Shown piece after piece: positions 47,817 through 56,850 of a DNA stretch of 64,000 nt. The stretch covers positions 12,897,940 through 12,961,939 of the forward strand of contig OV121097.1 of NCBI GenBank assembly GCA_921293015.1. The letters run 5' to 3'. Position 1 is the first letter of the stretch, and every line of letters starts with the position of its first letter. The position numbers and the translations under genes were made by a program. This DNA comes from Phorcus lineatus. Taxonomy: Eukaryota; Mollusca; Gastropoda; Trochida; Trochidae. The notes beneath the pieces were generated by a model. That model was not told where the DNA came from. It did no database searches and was given only the letters and a program-made list of their open reading frames with translations.

Positions 47817-48360
47817 ATAAAAAATAAAGGTTTTGCCCTAGCTCTTTGTGTCTGAATGTAAATTGATTTGTCTGTTTAGTAGAAACTAACCAACCTTCAA
47901 CCCAATCAGACATCAAATCTATTTATTACAAAATTATAGGACATTATTTGACTTCTGTGACTTTTTCATTGATATTTATTCATATTTTAACAAATAAGGG
48001 AAAGCAAATCTGATATTGATGTGTTCAATCATTTATTTGAAATCAATTTGTATGACAATTATCTTCATATTGGATTAAATAAAGGATGAAATATAAGATA
48101 TCTATATTTGTCCTGAATATTTCATGTATAAATTTTGTTATGCATATTTGATGTTGATATCTATATATACTTTATGGTCAAGTCAACCCTTATTTCATAA
48201 CTGATATCTTTTATCTAAGTCAGTTATGATCAGAAAATTCTTGAGCAGCAAGATAATAAATATCATATAAGACCACAAACAGCATTATTTTATTGGTTTC
48301 TTCAAGTTTCATTTCAGTTTAATTCAAATTTCGCTAAGACAAGGATTCATTTACCATTAT
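47817..48360. other. no feature recognised
   Basis: AT-rich DNA. Confidence 0.4.
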
Positions 48361-48556
48361 GAGGATCCCTTTCACAAAGCAATTTTAGCTAAGGTTAACC
48401 TTAACATTGCAGTAAGGTACCTTAGTGACTTCGATGATGCTTTTAGGCAAAGGAATACTGTCTTCGAAACCCTTGGACCTATATTTTCGAAGCTCTGTTA
48501 GTGCTAAGATAGTCATGGGACTATCTTAGCACTAAGAGAGCCTCGATAATATAGGC
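48361..48556. mobile_element. two adjoining fold-back units (MITE-like)
   Basis: The first unit (48361-48455) has ends GGATCCCTTTCACAAAGCA and the complement of GATGCTTTTAGGCAAAGGAAT, with TAAGGT/ACCTTA internal pairing. The second (48475-48556) is a long hairpin: CTATATTTTCGAAGCTCTG ... GTGCTAAGATAGTC pairs across a 3-4 base loop with GACTATCTTAGCAC ... CCTCGATAATATAGG. I recall CCTTTCACAAAGC ... GCTAAG elements as common in molluscs. No coding capacity. Confidence 0.65.
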
Positions 48557-49080
48557 CCAGATCTTCGGAGGCAATGGTTTAAATCAGAACCCTTTGACAG
48601 AAAACCCAATCATGAACCATGGTCAATCTCTCAATAAGGAAATGAATGAGATGTTCAGCTAAATTCAGTCCGCGAACTTTGATTCCAAACGTCTGAAGTG
48701 GCCCTATCAGCCTCATTCTGGCGACAGGACTGATCGCAATCCTCCCCTCAGCCTGTGACATGGGATTAAAGGCGTCTAATTGATTCCCTTCAACGGGGGA
48801 CTCTAAATGAAGATATTGCATCAACGTCAGAATGGAAACCTCGCAACCTGCTCTTTAGATGAACAGGTTTTGGTTCGATTGAGGGAGTCCGTCTCAAGAT
48901 GTAGACTTAGTTTTAGCGATTACGTATGGTAGCATTTGACATGAGGGCCGCTGGAACTTAATAACTGGTCTGTCAGCTGTCACTTGCCTCGGCCGGTTCA
49001 CCCCTGAGGTACAACAGACGGAGATTATCTAGGCACAATGGCTGTCTGATCTGGTGAAACATTGGATGTTCAAGCAGGAT
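48557..49080. other. higher-complexity block with minus-strand open frame
   Basis: One of the most gene-like blocks by composition. On minus, an acceptor-like CTAAAGAGCAG (48848) leads into an 88-codon frame down to a stop at 48579 (for example SPVARMRLIGPLQTFGIKV and EHLIHFLIERL). The acceptor lacks a good pyrimidine tract and no family is recognised. Conserved non-coding DNA is equally possible. Confidence 0.25.
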
Positions 49081-49764
49081 GTCTGAATATGTCTGAATGT
49101 GTTTTATTTTGGGACTGGGGAGATTCTGACAGGTTGCATGATGAGTTAACCCTTAGTCTGCCTTTGCAATAATCAAAGCTTCTTTTCAATAGTCTGGTTT
49201 TCATGATGTGTCTCATTTCTGATGAAATGTATGACAATTTATGGAAACAAAATTTGAAAGAAATTCTCCTGTTTGTGTGTTAATGTTAATTATCATGGAT
49301 GACTAATATGTATGAGAGAACTTCTCGGTTACGATTGGCTACATCAGGGACTATTTTTGGAGGTCTGTGGGGAAAAGGTTTTGGTTTTGGTTTTGGACAT
49401 ATCAATGCTTTGACAAGTTACAAGGACATTTTTCTTAATACATTTTAAAAACTGTATCTTGAAATGACACATGTCAAATTTTTTTTTTTTCAATTTTCAT
49501 GTTATTTTTATGAAAAATAATATTTTTAACTGCCAAATCAATAATTAAAATAATTTAACACTTTTTATATGTCAATCAGTTGTCACAAGATAAAAGAATT
49601 AAACATTTTCAAATTTAAATGAAGAAAAATAAAAGGTTTTAAAGCATAAGTTAATGAAATGTCTATTTCAAATTATTAGTTTTTATAATTGTGAGTTATC
49701 AATTTTCCAATTCAAGTGAAAAAATACAATTTGGAAATAGTCATACTGTTTTCCATGCAACTAG
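49081..49764. other. no feature recognised
   Basis: AT-rich DNA. Confidence 0.4.
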
Positions 49765-49912
49765 TTCCAATCAAAGTTTGTCTAAACTCCTCACACTGTC
49801 AAGCGATGACAGTGATGAAGGGGAGTTTAGCCCTGTCAAGAGGAAAGGGTTTGCATACGAGTTCTTACAACAAACTTTGAGCGCAGTTGATACGACTTTC
49901 ATCCCGAGATGA
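49765..49912 (+). CDS. terminal-exon-like open frame, unknown product
   Basis: An acceptor (GTTTTCCATGCAACTAG) precedes a 48-codon frame ending TGA. The peptide carries an acidic serine stretch followed by a basic SP-containing word (SSDDSDEGEFSPVKRKG), the kind of motif seen in nuclear phosphoproteins. The minus strand is open too. 49913-50300 is a block with TAATTA-like and CpG motifs, so a conserved non-coding element is a real alternative. Confidence 0.27.
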
Positions 49913-50304
49913 CATGACCCAATCAAGCACTTGTGGACAAAATCAATGACAAGTGGCAAAAATGCCATGTTCAAGCATTCCTTCATTCTCTTATTGGCTT
50001 CCATACATTGATTGAATGTGATTCCTTGAGGCCAAAACGTTTGCTAACAATATACCAACGGAAAAATCACGGGGAAAAGAATTACTCCAATCATGATGGA
50101 TGTTGAAAGATTGTTCGAACATCGAAAGCAATTTGTAATAATCATTTCGCAATCATGTAGAATAATGATAACGTCGCGCCGGAGATTTATTCCATCTCTT
50201 TAGCTTTTGCTCTGATAGTTCAGAAGTGAACTTGATCAGTAGGAAAACAGTCTTGATTTGTGAAGCTGATAAACTAAGCCCACGAGTCTCTGATAGCATT
50301 GACA
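49913..50304. other. higher-complexity block, possible CNE
   Basis: Non-repetitive, intermediate GC, with words such as CAATCATGATGG, TAATAATCATTTCGCAATCATG and GATAACGTCGCGCCGG and no long frame. Regulatory function is inferred from composition only. Confidence 0.2.
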
Positions 50305-50540
50305 GAGGTTTAGTCTTAGCTGGGCCTCAAATAAGGTCCAGCCGAGAAGATTGATTTTGATTGGCTGACAGGTCATTAATGATCAAGTCTCTTTTAGTAA
50401 CATAGGTTTAGTCTTAGCTATATAGCTTCAAAATAGATAATTTGGTTTAAAAGGCTGATTTTGATTGGCTGACAGATCATTTATGAGTTTCTGTTAGTTA
50501 CGTAGGTTTAGTCTTTGCTGTAGTTTCAGATTAGATAATT
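50305..50540 (+). repeat. ~98-bp tandem repeat, 2.5 units
   Basis: GGTTTAGTCTTAGCT recurs at about 50308, 50406 and 50505 (the last as GTCTTTGCT), each followed by a TGATTTTGATTGGCTGACAG element in the first two units. Each full unit therefore carries one inverted CCAAT motif. Confidence 0.7.
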
Positions 50541-51740
50541 TGGTCTGACAGTTTGCAATTGAAAGATCTTGTACTCTCGAGGCAAAAGCAAGAGCGATCG
50601 AGATTTGAGTCCATTGATTTCAGAGCTAGATTAATATCAGTCCTTCCGACTATGACAAACGGCTTGTCAGTATTGGAGCTTCCTCATTTTCTGTAAATAC
50701 GTAAATCTGCCGTTGATAAATCTCAGAACCTATATTTCTTGTGATTGGTTCCTTGATAAGAACAAATTCCATTGCTATCGGACACTTAAACAATATATTT
50801 AATTCAAACTTGTATGTTTGATATTGATGCTTTGGTTTATTTTTGTAAACTTGTGTTTTAGTTTCTTTAGATAAGACTTGAGTTTCTGACAATGATAAAT
50901 GGCATGTCAGAATTGGTTGTAATCTATCTAGCTTGAATCTCCGTAAATAAATAAATGAGGCGTCTTTGTAGTATTTCAAATCATATTTAATTAAAGCATC
51001 TGATATTGTCATACAATTGTTGTCAAACAATATTTTTTTTTTTAATCAATTTTTTAATCTTTTCTAAGATTTTAATCATGTCAAATTTGTATTTTGTTTT
51101 GTATTTTTGATGTTAATTAAATCCAATTCATATAAGGATTTTGCCAAAAAAATCAAATAAAGTACACCAGAAGGATAAAACATTTGCTTTGTCATTTTTT
51201 AATCAAGCTTTCAATGTATTAATTTGGTTTTAAACAACTGAAATTAAAACAAGCGTAAAACCAGTTTTACATAATATTTATTTCTTTTGTTTGATTACAA
51301 ATTTACTGAAATGATTAATTGCTAAGTCCATCCCCTCATTATGAATTTTGATCCTTTGAACAATGTTTTTTCATTTGAAAGTTGTTTTTTTTCAATTGAC
51401 CAAGGATAGTACTTCAAGACAAATTATAATTTTACCACATGTTTTGACAACGTCTGGCTGGTAACCATCTAAATATAAGGGGCACAGATCGAGTCTGTTT
51501 TTGGGGTCAGTTATTTAAAACTTCATCATAATGTATAATCTGGATAAAGTTGGTCGTAAAACTTGGATTTATCACGTGAGAACGGTTTTATTCACTTATG
51601 GTTTTGGTTTTGTGTGGGAGAATCAAGGTGTAGGTTTTAAGGATATTTTCCTCATTAATTTTGAAACAAGGATAAAGAATTAATGTGTTCAATCAATAAT
51701 GTCTGAGATAAATGAGTATTCAACATTACATTTATATTTA
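50541..51740. other. no supported gene
   Basis: AT-rich. Two related words (GACAAACGGCTTGTCAGTATTGG near 50655 and GATAAATGGCATGTCAGAATTGG near 50893) suggest an old duplication. The 126-codon minus frame at 50650-51030 spans it and is not supported as a gene. Confidence 0.35.
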
Positions 51741-51912
51741 AGAAATAAAGTTCGCTCTACCCCAATGTGTTTTGTAATAAAGTATAGTTTTGCCCTGAAC
51801 TATTATAGTTAAAGCACGAGGACGGTAGTCCGAGTGCTTTAACGTTATAATAGTTCAGGGCAAAACTATACTTTATTACAAAACACATTGGGGTAGAGCG
51901 AACTTTATTTCT
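51741..51912. repeat. 172-bp near-perfect palindrome (fold-back)
   Basis: AGAAATAAAGTTCGCTCTAC at the left end is mirrored by its exact complement at 51893-51912. Pairing continues through CCCAATGTGTTTTGTAATAA, TATAGTTTTGCCCTGAACTA and GTTAAAGCAC to a GGAC/GTCC stem and a 4-base loop at about 51825. Only a 2-base insertion and a couple of mismatches break the arms of about 84 bases. Such identity implies a recent origin or ongoing correction. A related word (AAAAACTATACCTTTATT) lies at 52785, suggesting a larger composite element to about 52850. Confidence 0.9.
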
Positions 51913-52837
51913 TTTCTAAGATGCTTAAATGATCTTTACAGGGACCACTCTGATTATCTTAATTTCGAAATAAAATATAGTGTTTACATCGCTCACATTA
52001 ATAATCCATGAACAGGGCTAACTGTTGGCTATTCCAAGTATAGAACCCAACCCCTTGTTTAAAACGACATTTAGTCGGTTAAAGCTCTGATTTTTTCAGT
52101 TTTGCACATTAACTTTTTCATTTATTCAATTTTGAATTATATTTTCTGCTTGTTTTTTCTTTAAAAACTTAAACAAACAAATTAACACCTCTTGGTTTTT
52201 AAAAAACCTTTACTTTTACAAACTCTTGTCGAGCGATTATGCAGTGCTGGTCACATTGCCCATATAAGGCTTATGACGTGGTCAACATTCCACAAAGAAT
52301 TATGGGTAATGTTTGTTTTGGAAGCGTGATGGCGGACTCAATCCTGCCATCTATTTTTTTGCTGCTGTCATAAACGTTGAAGGTGATGCTTTTATCTCTT
52401 ATATAAGCAGACTGTTCGGGCTGTACACCCAGAATTATATAATCATTAGGTTGACCGTGTCACATTGAACCTGGTAGAGACGGTTGACGTGAACCAACGT
52501 CACAGTCCCACGGGGCGCCGTGACCCGACGCGAAACAACGCGGTCACTCGACAGTCGACAAGCATTTGCTTTCCATTCTTATTTCCGGTAGATAGAACTA
52601 AATGAGGTTCGAAACTAGTCAACATTAAAAGAAACATTATCGGCAAAAGCGCCAATACGATAGACATTGATAGGGACAAGCCATGTTGATCGAAAGAACC
52701 GAGATGAAAGGTTACCATTGACGCGTGATCACGAGGGGGCAGCGGGGAAGAGCGGATATAACGTCATTCAATTGTTACGTCATGAAAAAACTATACCTTT
52801 ATTGTCTGATAAAGTACTTTTTTTTCGATTGTTCTAA
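51913..52837. mobile_element. CpG-rich unit, possible body of a composite element
   Basis: TTCTAAGATGC at 51915 recurs inverted as GCATCTTAGAA at 52846-52855, bracketing this stretch. It holds TATA-like words (CCATATAAGGC, TTATATAAGCAG), a GTGATGGCGGAC word, a CGTGATCACG palindrome and, read on minus, TGACGTAA and TGACGTTA sites upstream of an ATG. The minus frame 52500-52718 encodes 72 residues with a hydrophobic segment (LSMSIVLALLPIMFLLMLTS). Whether this is an element-borne gene, a host exon or chance is unknown. Confidence 0.3.
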
Positions 52838-53309
52838 CCGCTAGGCATCTTAGAATCTAAAATCAAAACTGAGTTTTGTTTGGAAAATTTTCTTATAACC
52901 GTTAAATCTAAGGAGGCAAGGCGCAGGATTACGTTATTAAGAATTGGAGAGTTAGCCATTTATAAAAATATTGGTAGACGTGATGGTATTCCTCGCCAAA
53001 ATCGCTACTGTACAATGTGTAAATCCAATTATGTAGAGAACGAATTCCATTTTCTTTATAAATGTCCAGTATATGAAAATCTACGTCTTAAATACTTGGA
53101 AAATATACCTGTGTATATTAATGAAGATATTATGATCCATAACCTCCAAAATGGTAATTCTGCCTATTTAATGTCCATTTCAAACTATGTTAAAGATGCT
53201 TTAATTTTACGTAGTTCATATAATAAATAGCAACTCTGAATATATGTACTATGTATAATTCTGTACGTGGGCCGCAGGCCTTTCTACTGAATAAATGATT
53301 GATTGAACT
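52838..53309 (+). mobile_element. 5'-truncated non-LTR retrotransposon (3' end)
   Basis: The plus frame, open from 52838 and stopping at 53230, encodes the C-terminal tail of a LINE ORF2. It has an SKIKTEFCLENFL-type start, the word RRRITLLRIGE, then a CCHC knuckle C-x2-C-x9-H-x4-C in NRYCTMC ... EFHFLYKCPVYENLR. This tail is common in animal non-LTR elements; the clade is not assigned. The apparent TTG start at 52880 is not a real start. The 3' UTR contains GTGGGCCGCAGGCCTTTCTA, an AATAAA at 53290 and a short TGAT tail. Reverse transcriptase and endonuclease domains are missing, so it is a dead-on-arrival copy. Confidence 0.8.
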
Positions 53310-54974
53310 TCATCAAGGATGTTATTTGATCGAGAAATAGTAGTTTTTCCTGAAAATTAACATCTCAATACTTATCAGTTCAGTGAAGTGACAATAAACA
53401 GGTTTTTAAAGTCAAGATTTGTGATCGAAAACTGGACAATGGCACGTGCCATTGACTCAAACGTAATTTTGGAAACTAATTTACAGCATATACAACAACA
53501 AATATAGGTTGGTAGTGCATAGTAGGTTATTTAACAAATATATATGTAAATGGGATGCAAAATTTCACCTTCTTAACATTTATATGGCTGTTTTTATTTA
53601 CAATTGAAACCAAGGAAATATATTATTTTGGCATTTATGAGGTAACAATTCATCTTTAGAAAGGTGATATGAACTGAAGTCAAGTCATATGATACTTTTA
53701 TCCTTATTTAAGCCAGAAGATACAAATTTTATTGTGTAATTTTAATCATTTATTGTAATATGTTCATAGAGAGAACCTTAAAATTTGAAGAAGATCACTG
53801 AGGGATATTTATGTGAGAATATCAATTTGTGTTTTTGAAAGATTTGATTGTTATCGTTGTAGTTTATGGGTCTTGTTATGGCAGTTTTATGAGATTTATT
53901 GATGTTTGATTAATCTTTTTGACAGCCTTGATATTGAAAACATTTTCCTTAACTTTTTGTCAAAATATCAGACTGCATACTTTGACATTCGCTATGAATC
54001 ATGGGAGATTATTGCTAAAAAGTTCCCGGGGGCTACGAAAACATCCCCATTAATTTGAACTATTTCCACTTCTTCATTGATTTTTCATTTATTTTAATCA
54101 TAACACACTTGGACAACCTGAGAAAGTGTAATATTGCTGCTTAAAACATTCGTCGTTACTTAAGATCAATCAAGGCCTTTGACATCTTTTACGAGAATTA
54201 ATTTCAATATTTGCTTAAACCTTTGCACCAAGTTCCCGAGAAATAATAGAAAATCGTAATGCTTTTTGGAGTCATTCCCGGATGCCATGCTTTTACTTCC
54301 AGGCAGACTCCAATTAAAGAGACAATGGCAATCGTTAACCCTTTACCTGAGGGATAAGGAGTACATTGAGAAAGCTGTACTCTTAATTTTCTGAGATGCA
54401 GTGATCTTGGAATATTATTTCACTTGTTAAGAAAATACAATATTTCACATGCGAATTAAGTCGAGCAATCAAAGAAATTAATCAAAATTAATGTTCAACC
54501 ATAAGCTAATTATCTGCCGTTAGCACATTTGGAATGCAAGGTAATATGGGAATTGCGATGTCAAAGCATTGTTTATGACATGACATCTCAATGAAACAGT
54601 GATATTTTCCCCTAGGACATCAAGTGAAAAATCTTAACATCCATGATATTGCCCTCGTAGGTAACAGAATTAAACTAAATACCTGGAAGGGCAAGATAGC
54701 ATTGCTATGATTTTTTCATTTAATGTCTTAGATCAAAATGATCTAGTGTGATGGTGACATGACATCATGTAAAAGGTCACATGACATAATGACATGTTAT
54801 CTATGCGGATGACCTTTAAAAAATATTCCTTTGAGTTTTGAAAGATGTTTTTGATGTTATTTTATCATATGATCATTTATTGTCATCAAATATTATTCAA
54901 TTTAGGATTTGATTTTTTTTGTTTTGTTTTGTATGTTACTGTATGTTTACACATCTGTGTCTTAATATACAGAT
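53310..54974. other. no supported gene
   Basis: AT-rich, with an intermediate-GC block at 54000-54600 (GCTAATTATCTGCCG, ATTCCCGGATGCC) that could be conserved non-coding DNA. No open frame is supported. Confidence 0.3.
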
Positions 54975-55566
54975 CAGTGTTTTCGTTGTCCGGTAAATAC
55001 CGGTCATAGTCCGATAAAAAATATGATTGTCCGGTATTTAAAAAACCTGTCGGACATGATGTCCGATTAGATATCAAGCTGTCGAACTCATTTCATAAAC
55101 CTTTATTTGAAAAAAACACTTGTAACATCTAGTGATGCGATACCCCGATCGTATTTGTCTAGAAATCCCACTCGCTTCTGTAGCTTGAAATAGAACGCAA
55201 CGAAGTGCGCATGACAATCATTCGAATAACTGCAGCTGAATTTATTGACCTCAATTTCAATGTATGCGTGAAATGTATACGGAAGTTATCGACTTATTCC
55301 GATCATTTACGAATGTAAACACGTTTTTTCGACAATGAAAAAGCAGACGAATCTTTCTTTCAACTTTGGTGGCAAAAACAGTCAATTAAACGAATGAAAG
55401 AGAATATCAGAAGATGACGCAGGTATTGTTATTACTAGCAAAAAAATCAGCAAATGAAACATTTATTAGCTACATTTATCTGACCGGTAAAAAATGTAAA
55501 TGTCCGGTATTTTTCAAAGCCGTCGGACATGATGACCGGCTGTCAAAAATGCCAGCGGAAACACTG
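54975..55566. mobile_element. hAT-like element remnant
   Basis: The left end CAGTGTTTTCG and the complement of the right end, CAGTGTTTCCG, are inverted. CAGATC/CAGATA text flanks both ends (CAGAT shared), short of the usual 8-bp duplication. Inside each end lie direct copies of GTCCGGTATTT ... GTCGGACATGATG, including the palindrome TCGGACATGATGTCCGA. An ATG at 55335 begins a 20-codon frame (MKKQTNLSFNFGG) that may be the start of a lost transposase; this resemblance is a guess. The length (592) rules out autonomy. Confidence 0.5.
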
Positions 55567-55790
55567 CAGATATCTCAAGCTCTCAATTCATTGCATTTGT
55601 GTTGTACATCGCTTGACGTCAATGCTGTCATGTGACCAAGTATAGGCCAATCAGAAAGACAGATATAATCCATTCATGTAATAAAGTATGATATCATGGC
55701 TCTCATATACTATTTTTATTATTTTTTTTTTCAAAATGTACAGTTGCATTTCTTTCTGTCTACAGTATATTGGCACATTGGATGTACCTC
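55567..55790. other. no feature recognised
   Basis: Spacer between the hAT-like remnant and a tRNA-like head. Confidence 0.35.
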
Positions 55791-55862
55791 GACCAAGTAG
55801 CCGAGTGGAGATTGTGGCAGCCATGCGGCGAATTAGGGTGAGTTCAAATCCTATCTTACCCT
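55791..55862 (+). repeat. tRNA-Ser/Leu-like SINE head
   Basis: GTAGCCGAGTGGAG matches the A box of Ser/Leu-type tRNAs, and GAGTTCAAATCCTATCTTACC carries a B box, about 35 bases apart. The arms are too degenerate for a functional tRNA. It is likely the head of a SINE or a pseudogene. Confidence 0.45.
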
Positions 55863-56195
55863 TCATTTCAGAGATCTGTCCACAAGAATATGGAGTTGTA
55901 TAAAATTGGAACCGAGCACTTTGATATGGACAATGATTCTATAAACACTATGTACACATTTTATGTAATTTCCAATGCTCAGTCAATTAATTTACATCTG
56001 TCCAATCTAGTGCTATAATTAAGGTGTACAAAATGCATGTCACCTGCCAAATTATGATTAGAGCAGTTATTCCTGGATCACTGAAGTTGATCACCAATCC
56101 CCATGGAAACATGTTAATTATTCCTGAACTTGACACAATAGGGATGTGGCAGGGTGAGATAAAAACATTCCTACTGGCTTTGGCCAGAAGGATAT

Positions 56196-56268
56196 CTCAC
56201 ACGTAGCTGAATTGGTAGAGTGTCTGACTCTTACTTAGAGGTCTGGGGGTTGAATCCAGCTTGAAGGG
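56196..56268 (+). repeat. tRNA-Lys-like SINE head
   Basis: TAGCTGAATTGGTAGAG (A box) and GGGTTGAATCC (B box) lie about 30 bases apart. Between them TCTGA-CTCTTAC-TTAGA forms an anticodon stem-loop with CTT, a Lys anticodon. The T stem is imperfect, so a functional tRNA is unlikely. It sits immediately before the four tandem modules at 56335-56850. Confidence 0.55.
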
Positions 56269-56334
56269 ATCTCACAATTACTTGTCAATATGTTGCATTG
56301 TCGCATTGAATCTTTTACATTATTGGACCACATA

Positions 56335-56850
56335 GTGGGTCATCCATCCAGTTTAAACCTTGCTTATCATTTTAAATTGGATGGATTCTTTCCCAAAGTT
56401 ATGACAACACACATCCAGGTAGAAATTTGACCCGTCAATCCCTTAGATTGTCTAGCCTGTAGTAGGTTACCCATCCAGTCCAAACCATGCTTATTACTGC
56501 TTAACCTAAATGTAGGTACACATCAAACTCTTACCGAAGTTGATAACTTCTGACTGTCAGGCTTTGATACAAATCTTGAACATCTTAAATTATCTAGTCT
56601 TGAAGTAGGTCATCATCCAGCCTAAACTGTGCTTATTGTTGCTGAACCTGACAAATAAATCGCACAATTTAATCTAACTCAACACATGTGTAATTGTCAG
56701 GCAGCAATCAAAACACTGAAAATCTTAGATAAATCAGCCTGGGGGTAGGTCACCCATCCAGTCTAAGCAAAGGTTATTGTTGCTGAACTGATACATGTCA
56801 CAAATTACATTGTTTCTTGTCTAACATTACTACATGTCCGATTGTAATAG
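56335..56850 (+). repeat. four tandem SINE-like modules (~140 bp each)
   Basis: Modules start at 56335, 56462, 56605 and 56745 with GTAGGTCACCCATCCAG, then a TCTAAACC-like word and CTTATTGTTGCTGAACCTGA. Each has a poorer middle containing ACACATGT- and TTGTCAGGC-like words and an end like ATCTTAGATAATCTAGCCTG. They diverge by perhaps 25-35%. The same module occurs singly at 14816, at 16160 (inverted) and at 5619 (inverted). Confidence 0.75.

Noticed and set aside
50650..51030. 126-codon minus-strand frame
   Set aside because: AT-rich composition, lies over a diverged duplication, no splice context.
52880..53230. Stand-alone 116-residue gene
   Set aside because: The frame has no ATG start and continues upstream; its CCHC tail and 3' UTR identify it as a truncated LINE.
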